Assembly: GCA_030639665.1 (NCBI GenBank)
Contig: DAOWCC010000059.1
Location: 1 to 11,953 of the forward strand
Origin: Elusimicrobiota bacterium
Lineage (GTDB): Bacteria; Elusimicrobiota; Elusimicrobia; Elusimicrobiales; UBA9959
Direction of reading: 5' to 3'
Length of the DNA stretch: 11,953 nt
This document shows, piece after piece, positions 1 to 6,595 of this stretch. Numbering within the stretch: position 1 is the first letter of the stretch; each line of letters starts with the position of its first letter. The position numbers and the translations under genes were made by a program. Under the pieces are notes generated by a model. The model was not told where the DNA came from, did no database searches, and saw nothing but the letters and a program-made list of their open reading frames with translations.

Positions 1-1
1 A

Positions 2-1087
2 GGAAAAGGAGCTCAAAAATCTCTCGAAAAGCAAATGTCTTCTTTGGGAACTAATCTTTTAATTGTCCGCCCGGGCCGCAGTCATCGCGGCGGCGCTTCA
101 ACCGGCGCCGTGAGCAGATTGGATAAGGCAGATGCTAAGGCTATACTGAAAGAAGTTCCCCATATTACCAATTTTGATTTAAATGTTAAGGGAAGCGCTC
201 AGGTGGTTTATGGCTCTAAAAATCATCAGACTACTGTTTTGGGCGCGACCGGAAAATACGCCAAAATGCGTTCCGCCAATCCCGTTTATGGAAGATTTTT
301 TACCGCTGATGAAAATAATAGTCTGAAAAAAGTCGCGGTTATAGGCCAAATAGTGGCCGATGAACTTTTTGGTGATGAAAATCCATTGGGAAAGATAGTC
401 AAGATTAAGAGGAAAAACTTTAGCATTATAGGAGTTTTGCCTTTAAAGGGGTCCAGCGGCTGGCAGAATTATGATGATATGGTTATAATTCCGGTCAATA
501 CTTCCATGAGGATTATTTTTGGCAAAAAGTATGTGAATTCAATCTGGATTGAAGTTTCCGATATTAAATTTATGCCCGAAGTGGAACAGGGTATTTTGGA
601 TTTAATTAGAAAGCGCGACCGTATTCCCGACTTTAAAGAAGATAGTATCAGGGTAAGGAATTTGGAGGAAATACAGTCCATGTTATCCGGCATGACAAAA
701 ACATTTTCTTTATTGCTTGGCATTATAGCCGGGATTTCTCTTATCGTGGGCGGCATAGGCATCATGAATATAATGCTTGTCAGCGTAAGCGAGAGAACAA
801 ATGAAATAGGATTAAGAAAAGCCATAGGCGCCACGCGTTTTGCCATACTTACGCAATTTCTTATAGAAGCGGTTCTAATATCGGTTATAGGCGGTTTATT
901 GGGAATATTGTTTGGCGCGGGAGCTTCCGCCATTCTTTCAAAGGTTTCGGGCTGGGCGGTCTATGTTTCCCCCTCGTCTGTAATTCTCGCTTTCACTTTT
1001 TCAGCCGGAATAGGCATAATTTTCGGTTTTTGGCCCGCCAGAAAAGCATCTCTTTTATCCCCCATAGACGCCTTAAGATATGAATAA
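2..1087 (+). CDS. MacB/FtsX-type ABC transporter permease, 5' end cut off by window
   Basis: C-terminal 361 residues of an inner-membrane permease that works with an ATP-binding subunit to export substrates or act on the cell envelope. The frame is open to the window edge, and the residues before the first ATG (position 35) read GKGAQKSLEKQ. They run into the SLGTNLLIVRPG motif typical of the start of the MacB periplasmic domain, so the Met at 35 is internal. The visible part holds the periplasmic domain (to about base 690), then three hydrophobic helices at about 704-784, 857-931 and 977-1033. The family signature SERTNEIGLRKAIGAT follows the first, and the ending is PARKAS..SPIDALRYE. The first transmembrane helix and any fused ATPase domain are outside the window, so a full MacB cannot be told from a stand-alone permease. 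Substrate unknown. Glycine codons are mostly GGC, unlike the next operon. Confidence 0.93.
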   Translation, partial: GKGAQKSLEKQMSSLGTNLLIVRPGRSHRGGASTGAVSRLDKADAKAILKEVPHITNFDLNVKGSAQVVYGSKNHQTTVLGATGKYAKMRSANPVYGRFFTADENNSLKKVAVIGQIVADELFGDENPLGKIVKIKRKNFSIIGVLPLKGSSGWQNYDDMVIIPVNTSMRIIFGKKYVNSIWIEVSDIKFMPEVEQGILDLIRKRDRIPDFKEDSIRVRNLEEIQSMLSGMTKTFSLLLGIIAGISLIVGGIGIMNIMLVSVSERTNEIGLRKAIGATRFAILTQFLIEAVLISVIGGLLGILFGAGASAILSKVSGWAVYVSPSSVILAFTFSAGIGIIFGFWPARKASLLSPIDALRYE

Positions 1088-1089
1088 AT

Positions 1090-1169
1090 GCTAAAACTTG
1101 GCATTAATTTAAAAGCTTAAGGTTTTAACGGTATAGTTGTTGATGATGGCTGTTAACACTTGGCTTCTT
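1090..1169 (+). repeat. Left copy of ~80 bp imperfect direct repeat flanking the folate cassette
   Basis: Begins three bases after the permease stop codon. By hand alignment it matches 5211-5293 in the same orientation at about 67 of 80 positions, with three single-base gaps. The exact shared blocks include ATTTAAAAGCTTAAG, TGGCTGTTAA and CTTGGCTTCTT. I see no coding potential. It could be duplicated target DNA, a dispersed intergenic repeat, or the recombination site through which the cassette entered. Confidence 0.8.
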
Positions 1170-1195
1170 ATCCGAGAATCCGGGGTATAAATTTT

Positions 1196-1224
1196 TTGAT
1201 ATTTGTTCGTAACTACGATATAAT
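1196..1224 (+). promoter_or_regulatory. Sigma-70-type promoter for the pab-folP operon
   Basis: TTGATA (1196-1201) and TATAAT (1219-1224) are separated by exactly 17 bases, matching the housekeeping promoter consensus at 11 of 12 positions. Transcription would begin near 1231, leaving a leader of about 115 bases before pabB. The promoter lies just inside the left direct repeat, so it belongs to the inserted segment and would make the cassette independent of upstream transcription. Confidence 0.75.
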
Positions 1225-1236
1225 AACATTGTATGT

Positions 1237-1329
1237 GGCACAGTTTGTGCCGTAAACCTAATTTTTTTTGTTATTAAACAATCTGGTGGAATTTTACTCA
1301 TGATCACTTGGAAAATAGAGTAAATTCTA
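1237..1329 (+). promoter_or_regulatory. Structured 5' leader of pabB with two clear hairpins
   Basis: The first hairpin pairs GGCACA (1237-1242) with TGTGCC (1246-1251). A run of eight T follows at 1262-1269, but ten bases after the stem, so it is not a standard intrinsic terminator. A second stem pairs 1287-1299 with 1318-1329 (core GAATTTTACTC against GAGTAAATTC, one bulge) and ends eight bases before the ribosome binding site at 1337-1340. I do not recognise a known riboswitch; it does not look like the tetrahydrofolate riboswitch as I know it. Attenuation or translational control is an inference. Confidence 0.45.
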
Positions 1330-1347
1330 AATAGATGGAGCGGAGTC

Positions 1348-2859
1348 ATGTTTTATCCTTCATATCAACAACTGGAAAAGATTTTTAAACCGGGGCATGG
1401 TTATTTGCCATTTGGGTTTAAGAAAAAAATAAATTCTTTTGATCCTATTGCTTTGTATAGCAAAGTTAAGGAAAAAGAGTCTTATCATTTTATTTTTGAA
1501 AGTGGGAAAATAGGGAGATACACTTATATAGGTGGTGACCCTTTATTTGTTATACGCGGCAAAGACGGGAAAACAGTGAAATACAACCGCAAAGAAAAAA
1601 AAGAGGAATATAATGGAAATCCTATAGAAATTTTAAAACAATTTATGAAAGATTTTTCCTCACCTCGGATTGAGGGTTTACCAAAGTTTAACGGAGGAGC
1701 TATAGGATATTTGAGTTATGATATGGCAAAGTATTTTGAAGAGCTGCCTAATATAGCTGTAGATGATTTAAAGACACCTGATCTCTATTTTATGGTTGTG
1801 GATAAGGTTTGGATATATGATCATCAAGAACAGGAATTGATTTATATTGAATATGTTCAGGTTGAAAAGAATGAATCCTTAAAAGAGGTATACGACAGAC
1901 AAACAAAGCAAATTAAACAAAAATGGGACAAGTGGATTGGCGGGAGTGAAGAAAAATATGAAGTGGAAATATCATCCGCAAATGCGGATCGCTCAATGAT
2001 AGAAACATCTTTTTCAAGAGAAGACTTTATGAAAGCGGTATTAAAAGTTCAAAAATATATATCTCAAGGAGATGTATTTCAAGTCAATATATCCGTTAGA
2101 CAGTCTAAGGCCTTAAAAACAGATGGATTTAATATCTATCAACATTTGCGAATAATCAATCCTTCTCCATATATGGGTTATATTCATTTTCAGGATATGC
2201 AATTGGTTTGCGGATCTCCTGAATTACTGATAGCAACAGAGAATGAGTATATTCAAGCTCGCCCTATTGCAGGGACAAGACCGAGAGGAAAGAATGAAGA
2301 AGAAGACGAAAATTTAGTCAAAGATCTATTGCAAAATGAAAAAGAAATGGCTGAGCATATAATGCTTGTTGATTTGGCAAGAAATGATTTGGGACGAGTT
2401 TGTAAATATGGAACTGTTAATGTTAATGAGCTTATGGCGGTGGAAAAATACTCCCATGTAATGCATATAGTTTCAAATGTCATAGGACAAGTAAAGGATA
2501 AAAAGGATGTCTATGATTGTATCAATGCCACTTTTCCGGGAGGAACCATCACAGGCGCGCCAAAAATAAGAACTATGGAAATTATTGAAGAATTGGAACC
2601 TGTTAAGAGAGGGACATATACAGGTTCGATGGGATGGATAGGGTTTAATGGCGATTTGGAGCTTAATATATTAATTCGAACCTTACTTATACAAGATGGT
2701 AAAGGTTATATTCAAGCGGGCGCCGGAATTGTTATTGATTCAATACCGGAAAAAGAATATATGGAATCGTTAAATAAAGCCGAAGCATTATGGAGAGCTG
2801 TCGAAAGCAGTGAAAAAGAATTAACAAAGGAAAAAAGATGTGATTTTATTCATAGATAA
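1348..2859 (+). CDS. pabB: Aminodeoxychorismate synthase component I (PabB; TrpE/PabB family)
   Basis: Uses chorismate and ammonia from PabA to make 4-amino-4-deoxychorismate, the precursor of p-aminobenzoate. At 503 residues it has the normal family length. The N-terminal domain carries FESGKIGRYTYIGG (about 50-63). The chorismate-binding domain carries CGSPE (288-292), RPIAGTRPRG (305-314), MLVDLARNDLGRV (339-351), FPGGTITGAPK (396-406) and GAGIV (458-462). GGAG at 1337-1340, seven bases before the ATG, supports this start. Sequence alone leaves TrpE (anthranilate synthase) possible, because the PIAGT motif has Ala308 where E. coli PabB has its active-site Lys. The PabB call rests mainly on the downstream pabA and pabC-folP genes. 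Its end overlaps pabA by 20 bases. Confidence 0.85.
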   Translation: MFYPSYQQLEKIFKPGHGYLPFGFKKKINSFDPIALYSKVKEKESYHFIFESGKIGRYTYIGGDPLFVIRGKDGKTVKYNRKEKKEEYNGNPIEILKQFMKDFSSPRIEGLPKFNGGAIGYLSYDMAKYFEELPNIAVDDLKTPDLYFMVVDKVWIYDHQEQELIYIEYVQVEKNESLKEVYDRQTKQIKQKWDKWIGGSEEKYEVEISSANADRSMIETSFSREDFMKAVLKVQKYISQGDVFQVNISVRQSKALKTDGFNIYQHLRIINPSPYMGYIHFQDMQLVCGSPELLIATENEYIQARPIAGTRPRGKNEEEDENLVKDLLQNEKEMAEHIMLVDLARNDLGRVCKYGTVNVNELMAVEKYSHVMHIVSNVIGQVKDKKDVYDCINATFPGGTITGAPKIRTMEIIEELEPVKRGTYTGSMGWIGFNGDLELNILIRTLLIQDGKGYIQAGAGIVIDSIPEKEYMESLNKAEALWRAVESSEKELTKEKRCDFIHR

Positions 2860-3415
2860 TTATGATTCCTTTACCTATAACTTGGTTCAATATTTTGGAG
2901 AAATTGGACAGGAAATAGAAGTGTTTCGAAATGATAAAATAACACTGTTTGATATTGAAAGGAAAAATCCTGACTATATTGTGATATCTCCCGGACCATG
3001 TACGCCTTCAAAAGCCGGGATTAGTTTAGAAGTGATACGCTATTTTTCCGGAAAAATACCTCTATTAGGCATATGTCTGGGGCATCAGGCGATGGCACAG
3101 GCTTTCGGAGGAAAATTAAAGCAAGCTGAAATATTGATGCATGGCAAAACATCTGACATATACCATAGCGGCGGAACGATTTTTAATAATATTCCAAGTC
3201 CATATAAAGCAATACGATATCATTCTATAGTTGCCGACAAGAAAAGTTTTCCTTCAAGTCTGGAAGTTACCGCGCAAACTAAAGACGGTGAAATTATGGC
3301 TTTAAGGCATAAAAAATATGCGGTGGAAGGAGTTCAATTTCATCCTGAAGCGATATTAACGGAATACGGGAAAGAATTACTAAAGAACTTTATTAATCAT
3401 TATGCAAGGAAATAA
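2840..3415 (+). CDS. pabA: Aminodeoxychorismate synthase glutaminase component (PabA/TrpG)
   Basis: Class I glutamine amidotransferase of 191 residues, the usual size. It hydrolyses glutamine and channels ammonia to PabB. The catalytic triad is visible: Cys79 in LLGICLGHQ and His168/Glu170 in VQFHPE. The oxyanion region SPGPCTP (50-56) and the N-terminal FIDNYDSFTYNLVQYF are typical. The start codon is GTG: an ATG two bases upstream is in another frame, and the GTG has AAAGGA at 2826-2831, eight bases before it. It overlaps pabB by 20 bases and stops one base before the next ATG, so translation is probably coupled. The same subunit type serves anthranilate synthase in some bacteria, so a shared PabA/TrpG role is possible. 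Confidence 0.92.
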   Translation: MILFIDNYDSFTYNLVQYFGEIGQEIEVFRNDKITLFDIERKNPDYIVISPGPCTPSKAGISLEVIRYFSGKIPLLGICLGHQAMAQAFGGKLKQAEILMHGKTSDIYHSGGTIFNNIPSPYKAIRYHSIVADKKSFPSSLEVTAQTKDGEIMALRHKKYAVEGVQFHPEAILTEYGKELLKNFINHYARK

Positions 3416-3416
3416 A

Positions 3417-5135
3417 ATGAAACTAATGCTTAATGGCGAGCTTTTAGAAGAAGATAAACTAAAAATCTCAGTTAACGATCATGGATTGCTATATGGTGTG
3501 GGATTATTTGAAACATTTAGAGTATATAATGGAACTCCTTTTTTATTCAAAGAACATATGAAAAGATTACAAGAAGGAATTGATTTTCTTGGGATAAACT
3601 TAAAGATTGAAAAGAAACAAATGTTGTCACAGCTTAATCGTTTGCTTGAAATAAACCAAATAAACAATGCTTATATAAGACTAACAGTTACGGGAGGTAA
3701 GGCTCCATTAGGATTGCCAAGCGGAAAATATGATCATCCTTCCGTTTTGTGGCACATAAAATCAATAGAGCCATTTCAAGAAGAAGCGCCGGAAGGAAAA
3801 AGCGCGGTTTTTTTAAAAACCAAAAGAAATACCTCTGAGACAAATACTAGATTGAAATCCTTAAACTTTTTAAATAATGTTCTTGCAAAACAGGAGATTA
3901 TGCATTTGAAAAAAACTGAAGGGATTTTTTTATCGCAAAAAGGAAATATAGCGGAAGGAATTGTAAGCAATATCTTTTTTGTTAAACAAGAAAAAGTATA
4001 CACACCTTCATTAGACACGGGAATATTAAATGGGATAACCAGACAGCATGTGCTATTGCTATGCAAACAAAATGATATACCTATTGAAGAAGGACTTTAT
4101 TTGCCGACGGATTTGATTGACGCTGATGAAATTTTTTTTACAAACTCAATTCAAGAAATTACCCCTATCCGTAATTTGGACGGCAGGAAACTTGATTATC
4201 GGATTGATGGAATTACCAATACACTTATAAGTTTGTACAAAAAATCAATAAAGGAAGTGATAAAAAAGAATCATAATGTTCATATCCTTCATATTGATAA
4301 TAAAGAAAAAGCATCAAAATGTGAAGGGATTTCTTTGCCTATGGGAAAACAAACCTTGGTTATGGGCATCTTAAATGTAACTCCGGATTCTTTTTCAGAT
4401 GGAGGAAGCTTTAACAGTATTGCAAAAGCTATTGAGCGCGCAAAAAAGTTAGTTGAATGCGGAGCCGATATTATAGATATTGGCGGAGAATCTACTCGAC
4501 CGGGACACCAATCCGTTTCATTAAATGAAGAACTTAAAAGAGTAATACCCCTAATAGAAAAGTTATCTCAGAAAATAAAAGTTCCTATTTCTATTGACAC
4601 CTACAAAGCTGAAGTTGCAAGAAAGGCGATTGAAGCGGGAGCGCATATTATAAACGATGTTTGGGGATTTAAAAGGGATCACAATATGGCGGGTGTTGCC
4701 GCTGAATTAAATGTGCCTGTTGTATTAATGCATAATAGGACTAATACAAGCTATAAGTCATTGATGGGGGACATAATAGCCGATCTTAGAGAGAGTGTTG
4801 ATATAGCTTTAAAGGCGGGAGTAAAGCCCGGCAAAATCATACTTGATCCGGGGATTGGATTTGCAAAAGACCTGCAAGATAATTTAACAGTAATGAATCG
4901 GTTGGAGGAAATAGTAGCCTTAGGCTATCCGGTGCTGCTTGGAACTTCAAGAAAATCCATGATAGGTTCAACGCTGGACTTGCCGGTTACCGAAAGAGTT
5001 GAGGGAACTTCCGCAACAGTTGCTTTAGGGATATCCAAAGGCTGTAAAATAATCAGAGTTCATGATGTTAAAGAAATCAAAAGAGTATGCAAAATGATGG
5101 ATGCTATGATGCATCCTGAGTTAATAAGGGATTAA
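3417..5135 (+). CDS. Fused aminodeoxychorismate lyase - dihydropteroate synthase (PabC-FolP)
   Basis: One uninterrupted frame of 572 residues joins two folate enzymes. Residues about 1-275 are a PLP-dependent fold-type IV (branched-chain aminotransferase-like) lyase: NDHGLLYGVGLFETFR near the N-terminus, the likely PLP lysine Lys147 in RLKSLNFLNN, and GNIAEGIVSNIFF further on. It should split aminodeoxychorismate into p-aminobenzoate and pyruvate. Residues about 310-570 are a complete dihydropteroate synthase: MGILNVTPDSFSDGG (316-330), GGESTRPG (356-363), SIDTYK, NDVWGF, MHNR (438-441), DPGIGFAKD (477-485), GTSRKSMIG (509-517) and the C-terminal RVHDV. The linker of about 35 residues is charged. 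I chose the ATG at 3417, not 3402, because AAGGA (3406-3410) stands six bases before it and pabA ends one base upstream. The products are consecutive steps, fitting the fusion. Confidence 0.92.
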   Translation: MKLMLNGELLEEDKLKISVNDHGLLYGVGLFETFRVYNGTPFLFKEHMKRLQEGIDFLGINLKIEKKQMLSQLNRLLEINQINNAYIRLTVTGGKAPLGLPSGKYDHPSVLWHIKSIEPFQEEAPEGKSAVFLKTKRNTSETNTRLKSLNFLNNVLAKQEIMHLKKTEGIFLSQKGNIAEGIVSNIFFVKQEKVYTPSLDTGILNGITRQHVLLLCKQNDIPIEEGLYLPTDLIDADEIFFTNSIQEITPIRNLDGRKLDYRIDGITNTLISLYKKSIKEVIKKNHNVHILHIDNKEKASKCEGISLPMGKQTLVMGILNVTPDSFSDGGSFNSIAKAIERAKKLVECGADIIDIGGESTRPGHQSVSLNEELKRVIPLIEKLSQKIKVPISIDTYKAEVARKAIEAGAHIINDVWGFKRDHNMAGVAAELNVPVVLMHNRTNTSYKSLMGDIIADLRESVDIALKAGVKPGKIILDPGIGFAKDLQDNLTVMNRLEEIVALGYPVLLGTSRKSMIGSTLDLPVTERVEGTSATVALGISKGCKIIRVHDVKEIKRVCKMMDAMMHPELIRD

Positions 5136-5194
5136 TACTGATAAGCTTATGGCGGAGTTTAAAGTTTAAGTAAGGATATAACAACTTTTTTTAA

Positions 5195-5223
5195 ATCAGA
5201 GATTTTATATGCTAAAATCTGAT
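5195..5223 (+). other. AT-rich hairpin at the end of the folate cassette
   Basis: ATCAG (5195-5199) plus ATTTTA (5202-5207) pair with TAAAAT (5213-5218) plus CTGAT (5219-5223): 11 pairs, a two-base bulge and a TATGC loop. No T-run follows, and the nearest one (5186-5192) precedes it, so it is a poor intrinsic terminator. Its right arm overlaps the start of the right direct repeat, so the stem straddles the cassette border. Confidence 0.4.
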
Positions 5224-5293
5224 ATTGATTTAAAAGCTTAAGATATTGACGGTGTAGTTGTCCATAGTATGGCTGTTAAGCGCTTGGCTTCTT
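5211..5293 (+). repeat. Right copy of ~80 bp imperfect direct repeat flanking the folate cassette
   Basis: Same-orientation partner of 1090-1169, from GCTAAAA through ATTTAAAAGCTTAAG, TGGCTGTTAA and CTTGGCTTCTT. It ends seven bases before the GGAGG of the zinc-ribbon gene, so it sits in that gene's leader. A TTGACG at 5246-5251 could be a -35 box, but no good -10 follows and the left copy does not keep it. I therefore do not call a promoter. Confidence 0.8.
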
Positions 5294-5308
5294 TGAAACG
5301 GAGGATGT

Positions 5309-5710
5309 ATGATAAATATTTATGTTAAATGTCCGCATTGCGGAAAATCCATGATGTCCGCTAAGAAAAAAATGGGCGGCAAAACAGCTATAGAAGTAAA
5401 AGTTACTTACGCGGGCAAGAACGCCCCTCTTTATTTAAGTTCCGTTTACGGCACATATGATATTGAGTTGGATCTCAATATTCCTTTAGGCAAAGTGGCG
5501 GGCTTTCGCTGTCCTCATTGCAAAGTGGATCTTAAGAGCACGAGAAAGTGCGATATATGTTCGGCGCAAATGGTCGCTTTTGACCTTAAGGGAGGCGGAC
5601 AGGTTCAGATATGTTCCAGAAGAGGCTGTAAAAAGCATATATTGGAATTTCAAGATCCCAAATCTGAATTGCAGGCTTTTTATAAGTCATATCTCAAAAC
5701 CTTTAAATAG
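5309..5710 (+). CDS. Small protein with two predicted zinc ribbons, function unknown
   Basis: 133 residues with no signal peptide or membrane segment, so probably cytoplasmic. Eight cysteines form four knuckles: C8-P-H-C11, C68-P-H-C71, C81-D-I-C84 and C102-x4-C107. The spacing suggests one ribbon built from the first two pairs around a beta-rich insert of about 55 residues, and a second, smaller ribbon from the last two. Such ribbons bind nucleic acid or proteins, but nothing here decides which. GGAGG at 5300-5304, four bases before the ATG, supports the start. The next gene begins 60 bases downstream and may be co-transcribed. I do not recognise the family. Confidence 0.75.
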   Translation: MINIYVKCPHCGKSMMSAKKKMGGKTAIEVKVTYAGKNAPLYLSSVYGTYDIELDLNIPLGKVAGFRCPHCKVDLKSTRKCDICSAQMVAFDLKGGGQVQICSRRGCKKHILEFQDPKSELQAFYKSYLKTFK

Positions 5711-5770
5711 ACTTTTTTTAAGTTTTTTAATTTATGCCAGAGCATTTATTAAAGACATATTCTTATTGCC

Positions 5771-6505
5771 ATGGAAGAACAGGATAAAAAAAGCGGAATT
5801 CCCCAAAAAATATTTATATTTTTGCTTTTCATAATATGCGGAGCTATGGTGTTTTTTTTCGCTAATAAATATCGTGATACCAGTCCCCAATTATCATCAG
5901 AGCAAGAAATTAACGCGGCCCTCTATCCCGATGACGGAGAACCTTCCGCTATTGCCGTTCAAACGGATTATAAATATGATTCCAAACTCAAAATCACAGG
6001 CTCGGACGGATTTAAAAGAAATATTACCGAGTCCCTACGGCTCATTTGGCTTTATGACAAGCCCGCTTTCAAATTCATAAGAAATAATATTTTCGAAATA
6101 AGAAGCGCGAATTCCACCGATTTTGTTTTTGAAAATAGAATTCCCGTTATTCTTATTTCAGACGCGAACGCTTACAAATCATCAACATGGTGCGCGGGGA
6201 TTATGGCTCATCACGCGTTTCACGCTTATGCCAGGATGCTTAAAAACCGCGGTAAAAAAACCGGTGTTATTCCGCCGTTGCCCGGCGCCAAAGTGAAAAA
6301 GGCAAAAAAAGTTTATCCAAATCCTTTGGGCGTAAATTATACCAATCTCAATACCATAATCGCGGTTGAAGATAAGTGTTCCGATTTTCAAATACGCGTT
6401 TTGAAAAAAATTGGCGCGCCAAAATCTGAAATAAACTATATAAGAAACCGGGATCCCAGAGATTTTTCCATAAGCCATGACGGCGCTTATTCGGTCAATC
6501 CATAA
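5771..6505 (+). CDS. Membrane-anchored protein resembling a zinc peptidase, with HHxxH in place of HExxH
   Basis: 244 residues. A charged N-terminus precedes one hydrophobic helix (about 13-33), so the rest is probably outside the cytoplasmic membrane. Residues 140-152 read WCAGIMAHHAFHA, which resembles the CAG...HEAxH active-site helix of small gluzincin-like proteins, but the position of the catalytic Glu is His148. A later segment, VEDKCSDFQIRVLKKIGAP (199-217), resembles the second helix of such proteins, where Glu200 could be the third metal ligand. The middle (155-190) is basic and proline-rich. An in-frame TAA lies six codons upstream, so ATG 5771 is the first usable start, but no clear ribosome binding site precedes it. 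Family placement is from memory of motifs; an inactive or differently acting relative is possible. Confidence 0.65.
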   Translation: MEEQDKKSGIPQKIFIFLLFIICGAMVFFFANKYRDTSPQLSSEQEINAALYPDDGEPSAIAVQTDYKYDSKLKITGSDGFKRNITESLRLIWLYDKPAFKFIRNNIFEIRSANSTDFVFENRIPVILISDANAYKSSTWCAGIMAHHAFHAYARMLKNRGKKTGVIPPLPGAKVKKAKKVYPNPLGVNYTNLNTIIAVEDKCSDFQIRVLKKIGAPKSEINYIRNRDPRDFSISHDGAYSVNP

Positions 6506-6511
6506 ATAGAA

Positions 6512-6590
6512 GCGTTAGTAGCGTTGAGCGTTAGTAGTGTGAAGCGTTAAACGCCAGAAACGCCAGTAACACAATTAACGCCAGAAACGC
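6512..6590 (+). repeat. GCGTT/AACGC inverted-repeat array before dus
   Basis: Four GCGTT words (starting 6512, 6521, 6528, 6544) are followed by four AACGC words (starting 6550, 6559, 6577, 6586). The outer two pairs are in exact register (6512 with 6590, 6521 with 6581), separated by a four-base internal loop. TGTG (6538-6541) can pair with CACA (6570-6573), and GCGTT 6544 with AACGC 6559. Together they make one long interrupted hairpin filling nearly the whole gap between two genes. No T-run follows. It could be a transcript-stabilising or processing hairpin, or a small repeat element. Confidence 0.6.
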
Positions 6591-6595
6591 AATAA

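Noticed and set aside
1237..1269. Intrinsic terminator or attenuator (GGCACA hairpin plus T-run)
   Set aside because: Ten bases separate stem and T-run; kept only as part of the structured leader.
1233..1277. Possible 14-codon leader peptide with one Trp after the pab promoter
   Set aside because: It would begin about two bases after the predicted transcript start, has no ribosome binding site, and has no run of regulatory codons.
1300..1323. Seven-codon frame MITWKIE before pabB
   Set aside because: It lies inside the leader stem and is too short to separate from chance.
5246..5273. Promoter inside the right direct repeat (TTGACG, then TATGGC)
   Set aside because: The -10 is poor and the left repeat copy has TTAACG, so there is no sign of selection for a promoter.
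5580..5834. + strand frame bridging the zinc-ribbon and membrane-protein genes
   Set aside because: It overlaps two better-supported genes in another frame, and its start lies within the cysteine-rich coding part.
6512..6590. CRISPR array
   Set aside because: The repeated word is only five bases, inverted halfway, without spacers of even length.
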